NCBI GenBank assembly: GCA_002633005.1 | Contig: NMRA01000214.1 | Coordinates: 394,414 to 458,413, forward strand | Direction: 5' to 3' | Length of the DNA stretch: 64,000 bases | Origin: Phoronis australis | Lineage: Eukaryota > Phoronida > Phoronidae | Shown: positions 40,011 through 53,833 of the stretch, one piece after another | Layout of the letters: every line of letters begins with the position of its first letter | Position numbering within the stretch: position 1 is the first letter of the stretch | Notes under the pieces: model-generated | Seen by the model: the letters and a program-made list of their open reading frames with translations, nothing else | What the model was told of the DNA's origin: nothing | Databases searched by the model: none | Made by a program: the position numbers and the translations under genes

Positions 40011-41489
40011 CTTCTTGGCATAGAAAAGGACCTTTATTTTTAAAAAAAATATTAAGAATTCAACGTATATAGTTTATTCTCGGAATGTATGGAATCTAAA
40101 ACTTGAATCATAACTAAAAAGGTCGATCAGGGTCACCACAAAGTCTTCAAATGACCTGGAAATTTAGGGACCATTTTGAGTCTTTTGGTACTCATCCTTG
40201 CAACTGGCCATTGGAGCCCGAGCCTTAAATACTCGCGCACACGCTCTAAAAATGCAAAGAAAAGCCAAACCCATACCTCCATTAAATTGTCAGTATTGGG
40301 TAGCAAATGCTTTCAATATCAAAGAAAACAAGTTACGATAAATCTAATACCAAATATATTTCACGGTCGCAGTCAAGCACTCTTCTGGTGGACTACACCA
40401 CACTCGATAAAGGTATTTTAAGCGTATTTTGGTATAAGTCACGGCCTTGAATGTTTGGCAGACAACGCCGAGAAATCATGATTAGCGATTTGTAACAAAA
40501 TCGCAAAAACATAATTTCATAGTTTTATAGTTCTGATCAAAGCTGATAACTTCAAAAGTTTATCCCACCTAGTAATAATCACCAAAATGCGTAGAAGCGA
40601 TGATATCCCATTGAACACTTACAGACGCTCACCGTTGAATCAGTGATTTTAAAATATATCTGAAATAATTGTCACGGTAAAACTACCCCGAAGAAGAAAT
40701 TAAGTTGAAGCAACCGATCGAAACTACAGTAGCCAGGTTACTACCGGTACGTAGTTCAACCATCCCGATCAATATATCCCTCTTTTGGGAATACTGAATA
40801 CCTGAAGTGCAAGTATGTTCTCAATGGAAATCGTGCCACACGTGGTCCTGCAGTATAGGGACCTTCCGTCCTTATTAATGTAGAGTCGTGGTTCCTCAGA
40901 TATCTGGCTTTAACTTGAGACTAAAATACAACCCTCAGTTTTCTTTTTTGCTAGATTTTTTGCACTAACCTGCCAAAAAGAGTGATTTTTGTGCAACCGA
41001 TATAAACATAAACCGTTCAACCAAATTCACAACGGCAAATGATTTAAATCACAAATTGTTTGTAGTGGCCGACGGCGGGTTTATAAACGCTTTAAATTAG
41101 AGCAATAATTTTGATGTGTCTTCCTGTGAGTGCAAAGACTGTTTCACAGTATCAACCCCGCACCTTTCAGGCTTAAATTAAAAAGTAAAACAAGATATCG
41201 TTGCTTACCGTCTTGAACTACGTTACCTTCACGTACTCCACAGTTACAACACAAAAACACCTACTGATAGAGGTCGCCCCGACTTGGTTTTGCATTTCAT
41301 TGGCCAGGAGAGCAAGACGAACTGGGTGGACAATGAATATTTCAAAGCAAATCGCCGTCATTCAGCCACAGCCTAATCGAATATTTATGCCGACAAAACT
41401 GGATGCAAAATTCGAATAAAATGACTACTTGCATACAAAGACTGCAAAAAATGTAGGTATTTGTAGAAATCACGTGTTTCGTGTTGTTA

Positions 41490-41831
41490 GTGATGATGAT
41501 GATAATGGCTGACAGCGGTGGTATTGATGAAGATGAAGACGACGATAGTGGTGGTTGTGGTGACGGTGATAATAGTATTATTGATGGCGGTGACGGTGAA
41601 GATGGCGAGGATGATGATGATGAAGATGGTGATGATTATGATGACGACGACGATGATGATGAAGATGGTGATGATGATGATGATGATGATAATGATGGCG
41701 ATGGTGATGTTGATGGTGGTGATGGTGAGGATTATGATGATGACGGTGATGATGACATCGATAATCGGGATGGTGATGAAGACGATGTTTATGATAATGA
41801 CGATGATAATGATGACGATGATCATGGCGAT
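41490..41831. repeat. (GAT/GAC)n trinucleotide microsatellite
   Basis: Imperfect GAT/GAC/GGT trinucleotide tract of about 340 bp. Open frames on both strands (134 aa Asp-rich on +, Ile-rich on -) are by-products of the three-base period and not genes. It ends about 1.05 kb upstream of the proposed start codon of the receptor gene. Confidence 0.9.
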
Positions 41832-42599
41832 TACCATTGTTTGTTGATAATGTTCACGACGCTTATTTTTCGCTTATTAATTTAAATTAATTCTGTATTG
41901 ATTGAATAATCAAAATCTGTCGACTTGTCCCAAAATAATTTTCTCATCCTTAAAAATTCCCAGTTATTCGCTACATTGTGTACTTCGTGATTATAATTTA
42001 GTTTAGCAGTATTAATTTGTTTTTTTTAATTCAAAATACATCGTAAAGTTAACAAGTGATTGAACTTATCGTTTGAGATTTTCAACAATTTGATGAAGGA
42101 CGTAAGAACTCCTCCTTTTTAAAACAGTCTGCATATATTTAACATTTTATTGTTACCAAATGTAAGACATGTTTTCGGATGCACACAATTCTACCAATCA
42201 CCAGCTTGTGAAAATAGTTACCTTGGTAACCTATCTTTGCATAAAAATGGAACCCACGACAGGCTCTATTCACAATGCTGTATCACCCGGTAATTTTGAG
42301 TAAGTTCGATTAAACAAAAGCGTCAGGCATAATAACGATGATTTTGTCGACTCTTTTTTGATAAAAGTGATTAATAAACTCACAGACCTAATTACTTTTC
42401 TTTTATTCACTTTTTCGTAAAAAGTCAAAACGCTTTTGCTCGGTCGGACCGAGGCCTTTTCCGTAGCAATTTCTGAAGGTCTCTCAAGAACGATCAGATT
42501 TAAATGCGTTTGACTCGTTCATTTTTTTCATTCAACATCAACAGAAACTTGACTTTTATATTTCATTGTTGTTTTACTGGGCTGATCAATCGGAACATT

Positions 42600-42876
42600 A
42601 AATTCTTCATCGAATATTAACGTGCGCGCACTTTTCCTCAGTGAAAAGTTACCCAGCATAAAACGTTATCGAAGAGCGTGGACTCGTCCGCGCGATCTTC
42701 TGGTCCGTACACAGATTTCTTAGTAAATGTCTGATTTAGACCAATGATTTCTGCACACTTGGTAATCCCTGTTGGATTAAATACCGTCTCATCGCGCCAG
42801 TGTCGCTAGTCTTCTTTGAAGGATTCCTTTGAACGTCTTTGGAAAGGTCATCCTTGGTATTGTTTTCATTGGTACA
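42600..42876 (+). promoter_or_regulatory. Putative 5' UTR / promoter-proximal region of the receptor gene
   Basis: Immediately upstream of the proposed start codon. A CpG-containing patch (about 42660-42710, with CGTCCGCGCG) stands out in AT-rich surroundings. An AAAGGTCA nuclear-receptor half-site lies 27 bases before the ATG (42843-42850), and a weak TATA-like CATAAAA is near 42658. No transcription start can be fixed from sequence alone. Confidence 0.3.
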
Positions 42877-42916
42877 ATGAACGAGGAAAAGGCAAAAGGT
42901 TACGGCAGCGATTCAG
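42877..42916 (+). CDS. Nuclear receptor (NR2E/PNR-like), coding exon 1
   Basis: Proposed first coding exon of the receptor whose zinc fingers lie at 55.3-58.6 kb. It has an ATG with A at -3 (context ACAATGA), 13 codons (MNEEKAKGYGSDS), then the first base of a split codon and a good donor, TCAG|GTAAAAAG. The split G joins exactly to AT at the start of exon 2 to make Asp, giving an acidic/serine-rich run ([10 protein letters not shown]) typical of receptor N-termini. An upstream exon is required: in the exon 2 frame there is a TAA at 55269 and no ATG before the zinc finger. The 200 bases upstream are richer in CpG than their surroundings and carry a receptor-type half-site (AAAGGTCA, 42843-42850). 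I see no clear TATA box. The exon is short and the intron long, so this is a frame-and-splice-site inference without transcript support. Confidence 0.68.
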
Positions 42917-43520
42917 GTAAAAAGATATTGTTAAATTTTCAACACTAAGATTTAGATAAATTTTTAATTTAATTGAAATCAAATTTCAGCTAAGGCGCTT
43001 TTTGGGTTTTGTTTCGGAAGGGAATATTTTCAGGGTAATTTTAATTAACTACAAACAACAATTTTATGGAATAAAACATTTGGTTATTAATGGTGAGCGA
43101 ACAGGAACGCAGAGGTAGGTGAATATAGGAAGATTTAAAAAAACTGACTATGACGATTCACTCATAAAATCGCAAAATCGATTGAAAATTGACAAAAAAA
43201 TCAAATTCCACTGTTCAGGCCTGTATTGGAAGTATCACAATCAGTGAAATCAAACTTGAACCACGCAAGAAGTTTATAGATTCTAAAACGCCATTAACAG
43301 TTTAGTCTTTTAGGCTTGTCAATACCGTTTTCACTTAAAGCGGCAGTTCTTTACGTTTAACTGTTCGAAAAATCCAAACTAAATCGCCCTTTCCTACTAC
43401 AGGTACGTCGGCCTTGAATTTCCCTTACCATGACGTGACTTACATCTTCTGGAAGGTTCTGGAAGATTTCTCATTATCTATTTTATTTTCGAGAAAAACA
43501 CTTTAGGATCATAGATGGAT

Positions 43521-43810
43521 AGGATGGGCTTCTTGAACTTATTAGCTTTGACCAGAGATATGCTACCAATCTCCAATTCTCGCCGTTATCTGCAAGACAT
43601 TCGCTGAAATCAAGGTCGGTGACTGCCTATTTCAATGGTTTAATACCCGCTTAAAATACTGTGTCATCGAGTGAGCTTCGACTCTGACAGCAGAGCGTTT
43701 GACTATGAACGCGGGTTGCAGGTTCGATCCCGAGCTGAGGCTAATTTCAAATTCGCATTTCTCACTGTTAATGTCACTTTAGGCTACGAATAGACAGGGG
43801 TTTGAGCTTT
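43521..43810 (+). mobile_element. SINE-like repeat, family 2, copy 2
   Basis: Matches the 34.6-kb copy in the same orientation: CTTATTAGCTTTGACCAGAG, CCAATTCTCGCCG, GACATTCGCTGAAATCAAGG, then GCAGGTTCGATCCCGAG (good B box) and AATGTCACTTTAGG. It lies 0.6 kb into intron 1 of the receptor gene and lacks the 28-bp tandem duplication. Confidence 0.6.
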
Positions 43811-46800
43811 TACGCGATTGCTTTTTAAATTCTACAACTCATTTCCGAAACACTGTTGTTTGAAACGTGAACTCGTGGAAGCGGTTTTCTGAACATTCCG
43901 AGTAAAACATGCCCATTCGATACAAAGTTCGCCCATTCCCGTGTGACGTTATCATGTACATCACTAGTGTATGAACATTATAACGTCGTACGGAAAATGA
44001 CGAATTTTATCGAACGAGCGTGGAGTAGGATCATCGGTTAGTGCCGTATACTTGAACTTCAAATACTGAGTGATTCTGTTTACCGTTGATATCGCGTGCT
44101 GCCAGTTTGGGTCAATCAGGAGGTTTAAAACATTGATGATCAATCATAGTCCAATTTTAATGATTCCTGATTCATCAAATGTCATTACCAAATCACGTCA
44201 CGAAACAGTTCTGTATTCATTAAAAATTCATGTTTTATAAACATCGCTTCTCCCGAATGAATGACGTTCGTGTTTTGTTTGATAACAACTCATTCGTGTG
44301 CGGAAATGGACAACGGAATCTCCCGTTCTCTGATCCCAACCATTGTGAAATGGCCAACATTAGTCGGCAAACTTCTGATAAATATAACAGACTCTTTGGA
44401 GTGTGCAGTTTAATCGGAAAACTTCGACAGTGTTACTATACAGTGAACCACTCGCACATATCAACAATTTTCACTGGATTTTTATTGTTGTGGGAGGTCA
44501 TCGCGCGTTCGAAACCGACCTCGTTGTCGTACACATAAAACAAACTCACTACCAATTATATATTTGCAACGATCATTTACTTTTCCACAGGTTGTCAACA
44601 AACGAAAACCAAGAATCTTTTAAAATTCAATTCAACCTAAATTCCTTGATACACCTAAAAATACACTTACGAGTGTACTGACTATGCTTTTTGTTTTCAC
44701 GCCGAGGGAATATTTTGTTTTCAGAAAATTAAGGGAAGTAAGTGTACCATCTGTTCCAGACCTTAATTTCCACAAATTGGAACAAAGGAGCACAATCTAT
44801 ACATCTTTGTACCCACAGACCAATTCTTAATAATCTGGCAAGTATCGTATGAGCCTTCGTCCTACAAGGAGAGAACACTGCTTTAAGAAAGTACCGCACG
44901 TTCGTAAAAACGAGTCAACATCACTGGTTCACGCGTTTTCAAAAATACGATTTGCGTTTGAAAGGTTAAAAGGGCTGTTAAGAGTCTCTTTAGGTGAATC
45001 GCATTGGTATGAAAGTTAATTAATCATGAGTTTAAAATATTCTAGCTGAATTTCGCCCTGTTTAGCTGGCTAAAAACGAAAATCGAAGTGGCTATGTTGC
45101 TTTAAAATGTTCGTTTGATTGGATACTATTTCCGTCACCACCAAGAACATGGAAACCATCACTCTAGAAAGCCCTCCAGAGTTCGTTGGAGTAATGACCA
45201 ACCCTTCGCAAGTGGCGCATATACGCATTGCCTGTGACTTGAGAACCGAAACTGAGGAATGCTATCACGGCAAGGAATATTATATGACAGATTTTATGAG
45301 AGTAAAAGGCCAAATTCGATTTTTGTTTTATATCCAGTTAGACAGGGCGAAATGCAGCTTTACGTAAATGTTTGTATCAGCGTGATCCACAGAAAGTCCT
45401 ATTAAAGGACCATGCCTTGCCTAAAATGAAGATAGTGGAACAGGTTACTCAAAGACACACCATGACAAAATTAATATCTTTCCCCAAAGTTATCATAGAG
45501 GGCGTCGGAGAATACAATGAGTGTCGTGACTTCTGACGCGTTAGGCCAACCCAACCAAAATGTTGTTGTTCCAGGTCACTGAAAGGTGACTCTCCAACAC
45601 CTCTTGACGGCAGAAAACAATTGTTGTCATAGTAAGGGAAACCTCGAGACAAAAGCAAACGATGATGCCATAATTAATACCACTCAACTTATAGTTTCAA
45701 CCTCAAGCTATCTTTGTGAAACACTGAATCAGTGTGAATCGTCAGTTTTGTGACGTTGGTTTTTTAAAATAGTGTTTTTTCTTGACATAGTTTTTCCTCT
45801 CCATAAAACAGAAATGCCTAATGTCAATTTGGAGGGAATTTTCTGCTAAGCGGATTGTGTTCGTATTTCTCAATTATGAACAAAAGCAGTCGGGTAAACT
45901 TGAGGTTGCGATTAGTTTACGCTTAAATCTCCTCCGCATTATCCTTTCAATTTTCGTATATTTTTGTTTTTCTCAGTTAAACTTTTTGAATATTTTTGTT
46001 CTTTCAAGTGCCATTAATATTTACACTAATCAAGCGATAATATTCAACATTTCATCGTATTCACATCCGATATACTCGTTCATTGATATTACTAATATTA
46101 GCACGTGAGTGTGTAAACTGGGATGGAAGTTTTCATGAAATCCGGTCTGGTGACGTTGTGAGATGGAATCATGCTATAATGCCAGGTCTCTGAATAAGCA
46201 TCTGTGCTCAGTACAAAGAGAGCAGACCGCGTGTGTTCCATGGACCCGAGAACCTCGAGAAAACACAAGATCACGCAAGATTTAAATTGGCGAGGTATCG
46301 TCATGTAATGTATTACAAGCGAATCACGTGATCACACTAGCTCAGATCTGTAATAAAAAGATTTTCCGTAGATAAACCCACACGATGAAACGCCTATGGG
46401 CATTTCTTCAAAAAATAATTTCTCTTAAAGCCCATTCAGTGTCAACTTTTTGTCACAAATTTTGTGGAGCATTTATCATTTGTAAAAACCAACAAGGGGT
46501 TGGCAAACTATGCTTTTATTAACATAAAATTTAGAAACACTGTTTTAAGTAAAATATGCCAAAGTCGGAAAAACTAAGACTTCGTTTAAAAGTTCCCTTT
46601 TTCCGAATAAACGCCCGGGAGTTTATTTAGTGTTACTAAAACGCTTGAAAATTTGCGGAAGATCCAGGTAAGAATAACGACTGACCTACTACTGATCAGT
46701 GCAACAGTTTTCATTACTTTGCTCATAATTTTTCAAGCTTTGTGATCAGACATTTTTCAACAGTCACGGTAATTATTCACTTATTTAGAACACAATATAA

Positions 46801-49800
46801 CCAACAAGGGAATTTTTATTCGGTTAAATTTCTCCACACAAAAAATACTAGCATAGTTTGCGCTGTGTAGATGTAATAAAATAACTTTTGCTCAACTTTT
46901 CCTTTATTTGAAGTAATCAGCATTTGCAGAATGAAAAAATTACATTTTTGGCAATTGTTTTTGTGCAAAATAAGCGGAAAATTACCGTAATTTCAAATTT
47001 GTCATATCTTAGTCTTGGAGGTACTGTTAAGAAAACGTGAGCGATATTGCCAATAGTAAGAAATTTTCCATAATTAAATAAACTCTTCAATTTCGCTGCC
47101 GTTGCCAACTAGCAGCAGTCATTCTAGCTTGGAAGTCTTAGTGATGAAGAAATTTTGATCCACGAATCGTCCGTATCAAACCACTATTATTCAAACACGT
47201 GAGCAGTTGACTTAAAGGACAAGTACTGCAGTTATCAAATAAAAACAGGAGTATACTTTTCAAATCACAAAGCAGTCAACTTAATTCCCAGTCAAGTTCG
47301 TAACCTCTCAGATCAACCATCACTGCAGTCCGAAGACGAGAAACAGCGGAGATAAACAAACGCTCACCGCGGGCAGTATAACACCATGGAAGAGAACCCT
47401 TTGACTGACTTTCAAACTGGTCGTTCATGACCACCATAGTAACAAGAATTGTGTTCAACGCAGGATCTTTGATTGTTTGATAGATCATAGTATAGCAATT
47501 CCCCAGCCAATTTCGTTTTTAAAGATCACCGCGCAAATATTTCCCAAAGATTAAATGAATAATGCATTTTGTGAAGAAATTATCCGATTGCGTTTGAAGT
47601 CACAGTGCAAGGAAATATTTCGTATATGCAATACATGAACATAGTTCTGCGTCAGTGCTCACTTCGTGGTGAACAAACCGATTACATACTAGAATTTTTC
47701 ACCATTGAGTAAGATTATATGCATGCAAATATTTTCAATATTTTTATTTCTCAAAAAAATCAGAACGGTCTCCATAACCTTGAAGAAAATGAGACTTTTT
47801 GGTCAAAATTGAGTGGGCACGTTTTCTCTTTTCTGGGTGTGAAATGCTCCCCTTTACCGCATTGCCCAGGCCAATTTAACGAGACAGTCTAACTAGAATC
47901 ATTTATCGAAGCTTAATTAACACTGATTCCAATCAGATTTTAATTGATACTATTATAGGTAACTTCTTGACTAGACACGTTGCAAACAAGCCAATGTTTC
48001 GACTTGTTTTGGACGTGATGGGGCGTCTCTGAAGATAATGACCGGAAATTTTGGAGCTATAGTTTTTACCTTATCAACAATCAAATAGGACCAAATCATC
48101 TTTTTAAGTTAAATAATAAAGCAAATATTTTGTTTAAAAACATACTCCCGTGAAATTAGTTTTGCTCAAAGACTGATTCTTATAAGAGGGTTAAACTATT
48201 TTAATAGTTTAAAAAGCCTTCCTGAGTGAAAGGGCTGATGCGGATACCATCGCGGAGTAAAGAGGACAGGACTGTGACAGAAAATTGAAACCACTTCGTT
48301 CAGTTTATTTCTACAAATTTCTAAAAGAAGATTTGCAACAATTGTCAGGTAACTTAGTAGCAATTGGGTGTCCCTTGGGAAACAGTCAAACCGAAGGTAG
48401 TTCTCATGCAGCACGATTTCTGAAACGAGAAAAAACGAGACGTGGTAAGCGTTGACTAGGAGCCCCGCAGGAGCAGACGCATTCGAGGCATGTTTCTGGA
48501 CAAAGTTACCCGTTTCCTCCAAATCCCTGTCTGTTCAGAGAACAAATTTGGTGTGAAAGACAAGGACATACTGTAAAGTCGGGGCATGAAAGCGGCAACG
48601 GATTTCTGAATGGCGCCACCTGCTGGGAAGTCCGTTGCAGGTGTCCCCCAATAAACCTGATTTCCACGCAGAACTTTCAGCGCCATTTATGATCACAGAT
48701 TCTTGAAAGGAAATTGTTTCTACTTTACACTTGGAATTATGGCCGTTGGTTATTTAACCTCGGTGTTCACCGTTCAAGGTGAAAACAGACAAGAAACTTA
48801 ACAAAGAAGACGCTTGTACATTAATATTTAATAGAATTATTTCACTACATGATTTCCGTAAAAATTTCTGGGTAATTATGTACTTCTAAACGACTTTGCA
48901 CGAAAGAGAGAGCCATTGTGAACGAAAGCGACAAGAATTTCTGCACGATTAATCTTTAACAAGTTTACCGCTGCACACTGAATCGTCACACAAATTACGG
49001 GTGTGGGTTACGACTTGAGAAATAGAAAACGATAAAAGATTTCAATTAGTCTTCTCCAGTGTTTAGTGCTCGCGGGAATTAACAAGCTATTTACGAGCGG
49101 AACATGTTTTGATGACTTTTTTAACCTCATTTTCACTTCATTAGATAAGTCGATGGCAAGCCGACGTCAGTCTGACCAGGGTAATTGTTTCAAAAGGTGT
49201 CATGAATTATTCAGTGGTAGTGCGTGAAAAGTTCAAACAACTGAAAATTTGGACCATTTATTTACCCAAAAACAAAATCAAAATATTTCATGTACTTTTC
49301 AAACTCATTCGTCCGATAAGATGAAATTAATGGACATTCAAGTACCTGAATTTTGTATCGAAAAAACGATGTTTTATGCATAAAAATTCATCGAAATCCA
49401 CCATGTAACTCTAAAACATCTTTGTCATTGCAAATTTCTATAATTTCAAATATAAACAAAATAGTAGTTTCGACAAGATTTGCATTGAAGTTAAGAAATG
49501 GAACAAAATTTTTCAATTCTAATCAATTGTGTTGCGCACAACATTACGTACACTGAATCCCACGGGGAATAGAAGGACTGAAAAATAACGAGGTATTTCT
49601 GAAGTTCTCGTCAAGTGTAAAAATTGAGGCTGCCTGACAGGTGCACTGCCTTTTGTTTGATTGTGACCATAAAAGCGACGCGTGTCGCAAAATTCCGACA
49701 GTTGCACGTCAGATAGAGGACGATCGCGTCAACAGTCTTTTTATGGGTGAGTCAAATGTTCGCGTCATAGCAGCGAAAGTCGCTTTGCTTTGGTTTGAAT

Positions 49801-51182
49801 TCTTTTACGTAACCTTTTCTTTAATTAGGCGATGGTATTCATCCAAGTTAAGTGTTTATTTAAAAACATTAATATGACATTAATGCATTGTGACCTTGAA
49901 TAACTTTGTATGAAACCAGTCTTGTAACATTTAGAAAAAAAGCAACAGAGATAAAAAATAAGGAAATTTTTCGTGACAGAGTTTCTGGAAATGTACAGTG
50001 TTTTGATAATAAAACCAAATAAATAACTAATTTAGATTCATGTTTTATTAATGATAGCACTGAGTGTTACTAGGCTGCTACTTTTTGTGTTTTATCACAT
50101 CATACTGTGTTCATTTTTGCACAACTGTCACAAATGTGCTTTGATTACATTTAGTTAGCTTGCTCAGTTCTGACAATAGAATTTGTTTATCTTTGCACAG
50201 CTCTTTACCTACACGAAGCAAAGAAACATCGATATTTTTCAAGAACATTTTCTGTTCAAAACTTCAAATTTGGTTTTTATTGTTATTTCACGCAAAACGA
50301 AGTGGAAAACATCTTACGCCAAAAGTTTAAAACAGTGTGGACAATACTAACGTCGAATATTTACAGTGAGGAATAGATTTTTATCTTTCGCTATCCAGTG
50401 CGATCTAGAAGTATTTTGCAGCAGTATATCACTAGGGATTCCTTTTTGCGAGCACTAAGCAACGCGTGTAATAACGAACCGAGCGACCTTGACTTCTCAC
50501 AAAGTTGAAAATCAACTCGTTTTCCGAACGCTTAAGTTAGAGCGAACTCCCCTCAATTAAGCAAATGAAATTGGCCACGTAACAGGGACTTACACGAGTC
50601 TCATTGTATGCGAGATCTCAATTAATTAATTAAATGGTATTTTGGAGTCCCGGCATTGATTATGCGATTACTACGTGGTCACGCGAGATTATACTTCATC
50701 CTTCGTCCGTCAACAATCACGATAACAAAGAACATTCATGGTCGAGACTAAACTAGCCAAATTAAGGCCAGTTTCTAACTGTGATTATGAAGTCTTTGAA
50801 TGAGTGTGTAGCAACTGTCCGTAATTTTAATTGCTAGCGGAATTTAAGATATCAGCGAAGACCGTGAACATAGGCGTAATTTCTACCAATAAAATGCCCT
50901 TTTATCCGAGTATTCAAAGTTTTAAATAGATGTGTAAAGATTAGCCCCATTATTTGTGATATTATGTCCTTTTGCTCAACGCCTGAAATATCTTGTCACA
51001 TGTACAAAATTAATATCAAGCTACATTGACTACAACTGTGGACAAGCAAGGGTCGTTTTATAATAATTTTTGTCCAGAAAAAATAATTTTCTTTCCAAAG
51101 TTAAGGCCCTTTCATATTAACGTCGGCGCCTCGATGATTTGGGGGTTGCGGTCACTATGAACGGTTAACTTTGGACCTGGAT

Positions 51183-51209
51183 CGAAGTTAACAGCACCAG
51201 TTAACTTCG
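51183..51209. other. Perfect 10-bp hairpin in intron 1
   Basis: CGAAGTTAAC, a 7-base loop AGCACCA, then GTTAACTTCG. Two further GTTAACT motifs occur just upstream (near 51163). Function unknown; not followed by a T-run. Confidence 0.7.
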
Positions 51210-51642
51210 CAGTAAACACCTGGATTTAATAGCGGATCGTCGACGTTGCTGTGCTAATTGAGTCTATTGCCGTATCTGGTCAATTACAAAGTATCTCTTA
51301 AAGTGGCATAGAACGCGAAAAACAAACTAAATTGCATTACCGGTATTCAAAGTGGTTCTCTGCCACTGAAACAGAAGTCAAACTGTTTACCATGTATTTT
51401 TACGGTTTGTTCGTAGATTTTGAGTTTTTGTCGATGTCAAAGCATTAATCCCTTAGTTTCAAATTTCAAAAGCGATCTGTCAACTGCTCGTCACTTCGTC
51501 GATTTTGCTGCCACATGACAAAGCACGTTTCCTTATTTAGAGTGACAAGACATAAGCGGAGCACGTTTCCCTTATATGGAAAATGTGACTTCTGACCTTC
51601 GAGGTAAGCAAAATAGCGACTTCAAGCAGCAGCCCTCTTTGA

Positions 51643-51662
51643 GCGCATGCGCGCATATATAT
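51643..51662. other. Alternating purine-pyrimidine tract
   Basis: Twenty bases alternating strictly (GCGCATGCGCGC followed by ATATATAT), a sequence type able to adopt Z-DNA. Located in intron 1. Confidence 0.6.
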
Positions 51663-52464
51663 TATTAGGGGCGGAGAATTTGAAAACTTTATTGGGATCA
51701 AAGAGTTTATATTCCGTTTGTGTTTCAAAGGTAGTGAGTCTGTCGATTTTTTCTCAATTTTTTGCAATATTCAAAGTGAATAAATTTCACTTTAGCATCA
51801 TCAAGAAGTAGATTCGTCACGATCTGTTTAAAAGGTATTTTAACGATATTTCACGTTCCATGCCTCTTTGGTTGTCCCACCGCCTACAATATTTTTACCA
51901 AGCAAAATTGTAACCGAACATTCGCTTATTTAGGCCTGTGCGCCTGTATCCGGTATTAGACTCATGCATCTATACATAAAACATTTAAATAAAATCAGAA
52001 AGCAAAATTATCGGTTATTATGTTAGTAAACTTGACGTGATCAATACAAAATGGTTGTCATCGACTCTATTAAATTCAATTAAACATACGCCAAAAAGCC
52101 GTGCCTTGTTTAATACATACCCATATACCATGGGATACAATGAAGACTACGCGAATTGTAATGACAACGAATTTTATTTATTATAAACTTGGGACAAGTA
52201 CCATTAAATACTCATTTCCATACAGAAATCTAAATTACACAATGCTCCTACGAATGTGAACAGGCCAGCTTGTATCGCAGATCACTGAAGCGCCCAAACT
52301 GATTGCCAACTGAAGCTGAAACTGTGATATTCTATTGACTGACGCTGCTTCATAGGCTTTTAAAAGGAGCACGAACTTTCTTCCGACACATACCATCCAT
52401 TTTAAACTTAACTGACTCAATTTGAAAATTATCCAGCGCATGTTCAACAAGAGAATTTGCTCAC

Positions 52465-52655
52465 TTTGGCGGCCACTTAATTGGTGCACCACAAAAAAAT
52501 AAGAAGTAAACAAAAAATTGCATTTAATTTAGTTTAGGTTGAAAATATTGAATGTCATATACAGCACTATATGGGCTTAAGTTTCGAGTAGACTGGTTTG
52601 AGTTGAAACCAGTTTCGCCCGAAGTTTACCTAAATGAACGGGAAGAGTATTTTAA
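52465..52655 (+). repeat. Dispersed repeat E, copy in intron 1
   Basis: GGCGGCCACTTAATTGGTGC, ACCACAAAA, TTTAGGTTGAAAATATTGAA, GGGCTTAAGTTTCGA, GTTTGAGTTGAAACC and GAAGTTTACCTAAATG align in order with the intron 2 copy. Confidence 0.65.
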
Positions 52656-53780
52656 GTGATGTCTTCCGTAATAGTAAATATCGTTCATTCTATTATAAAT
52701 TTGTGAAAACAAAAGGAAGATTGTACAGACTTATAACACCGCAGGAAGACCATCCGCAACCACGCAGCCAGGCAGTTGTTCCCACCTGACAATGTTCTGA
52801 GTGCAAGCGCCGGTTTTGCCCGTCTAAACGGTTTCCACGTGCTCATGTTATAATTCGCCCCCAACAAGAATCATGAGATACCGCTGTAACGCAATCAATA
52901 GGACGACCGATTACCATATAATGCTCTAGTTAACATCTCGTGAACAAACTGAAATCGGCTTTTCTCCAAACGATGTTAATCTTGATTTGTTGCAAGAAAA
53001 TCACGGATAATGACTTTGATCACGATTTCCCGTCATCCAACCAGATTAGCAATATGTTGCAATGTCCAAGGCTATTCAGAGAAAAGTTGCGTGGTAATGG
53101 TTAAAGTTTAGCAAAAGTAGGTTTCATGATTTCTGCAATGTATATTTATAGTCAGTGGGTTTCACGCTGTAATGTGGCAGTGTTTGAACAAAGATGGTTT
53201 CACCTCCCGTAAATTATATGTTAAAACTTTTATAGCCACCTGTATTGCCATGCGTAACACCGAAGGATAATGTCCGATGAGACAAATGTGGTTTGTGCGT
53301 AACAGTCTCTGTCAATTCAAAATATCTCTCTCCTCTCAGATCGCATTTATCGGTCGGGGCTCAAGAGCGAGACGCCGAATGAATTACATATGGACAAGAA
53401 TGCAAACCACTTGTCTGTGACCTCCTTTAATGTGATTCTCGTACAGGCGTGACAAAAAGACAAACTCGTCTAAGAATTAATTGTGCCGCTGTCCTTTTTA
53501 ATTTTGTCTTGACATCTTTGCTTCAGTCATTATCAGGGTTAATTAGTTTACAATACCAAACCAAGGCTCAGAAATCCAAAGCAGTGGTCGAAAACTTAAC
53601 AATCCCTCGTATTATTGGATTAAAGAGCATGTTTTTATTAAGACGCTTTAATTTATCCGTGTTCAATCACGACTAATCTGATTACATCGCCATAATCTTC
53701 AGTGGCAATTGCATCAAATTTGAAACGTTTCATTCCATAGTCGTTAATTTGTGACGCGCTCTGCCACTACGATCGATCGG

Positions 53781-53820
<40 letters not shown>

Positions 53821-53833
53821 TATCTCTCTTTCT
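53781..53833. repeat. (CT)n microsatellite
   Basis: Nearly pure CT dinucleotide run of about 40 bp followed by an interrupted CT/CTTT tail, inside intron 1, about 1.5 kb before exon 2. Confidence 0.95.

Larger units (their letters stand above)
37716..41489. other. No gene recognised; some tRNA-like patches
   Basis: Slightly less AT-rich at 38.4-39.2 kb and 39.9-40.0 kb. Short opposing frames (38449-38637 plus, 38505-38780 minus, 38993-39199 minus) are unrecognised. Two tRNA-like patches are listed separately. Confidence 0.5.

Noticed and set aside
41481-41885. 134-aa Asp-rich open frame, and matching frames on both strands
   Set aside because: Produced by the period-three GAT/GAC microsatellite; every frame stays open and no real protein signal exists.
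45119-45367. 82-codon frame with plausible codon use in intron 1
   Set aside because: Non-ATG start and no recognised product; not enough to call a gene.
48196-48686. Two overlapping minus-strand frames (108 and 76 codons)
   Set aside because: They are in different frames, have no recognisable domain, and lie inside intron 1 of the receptor gene.
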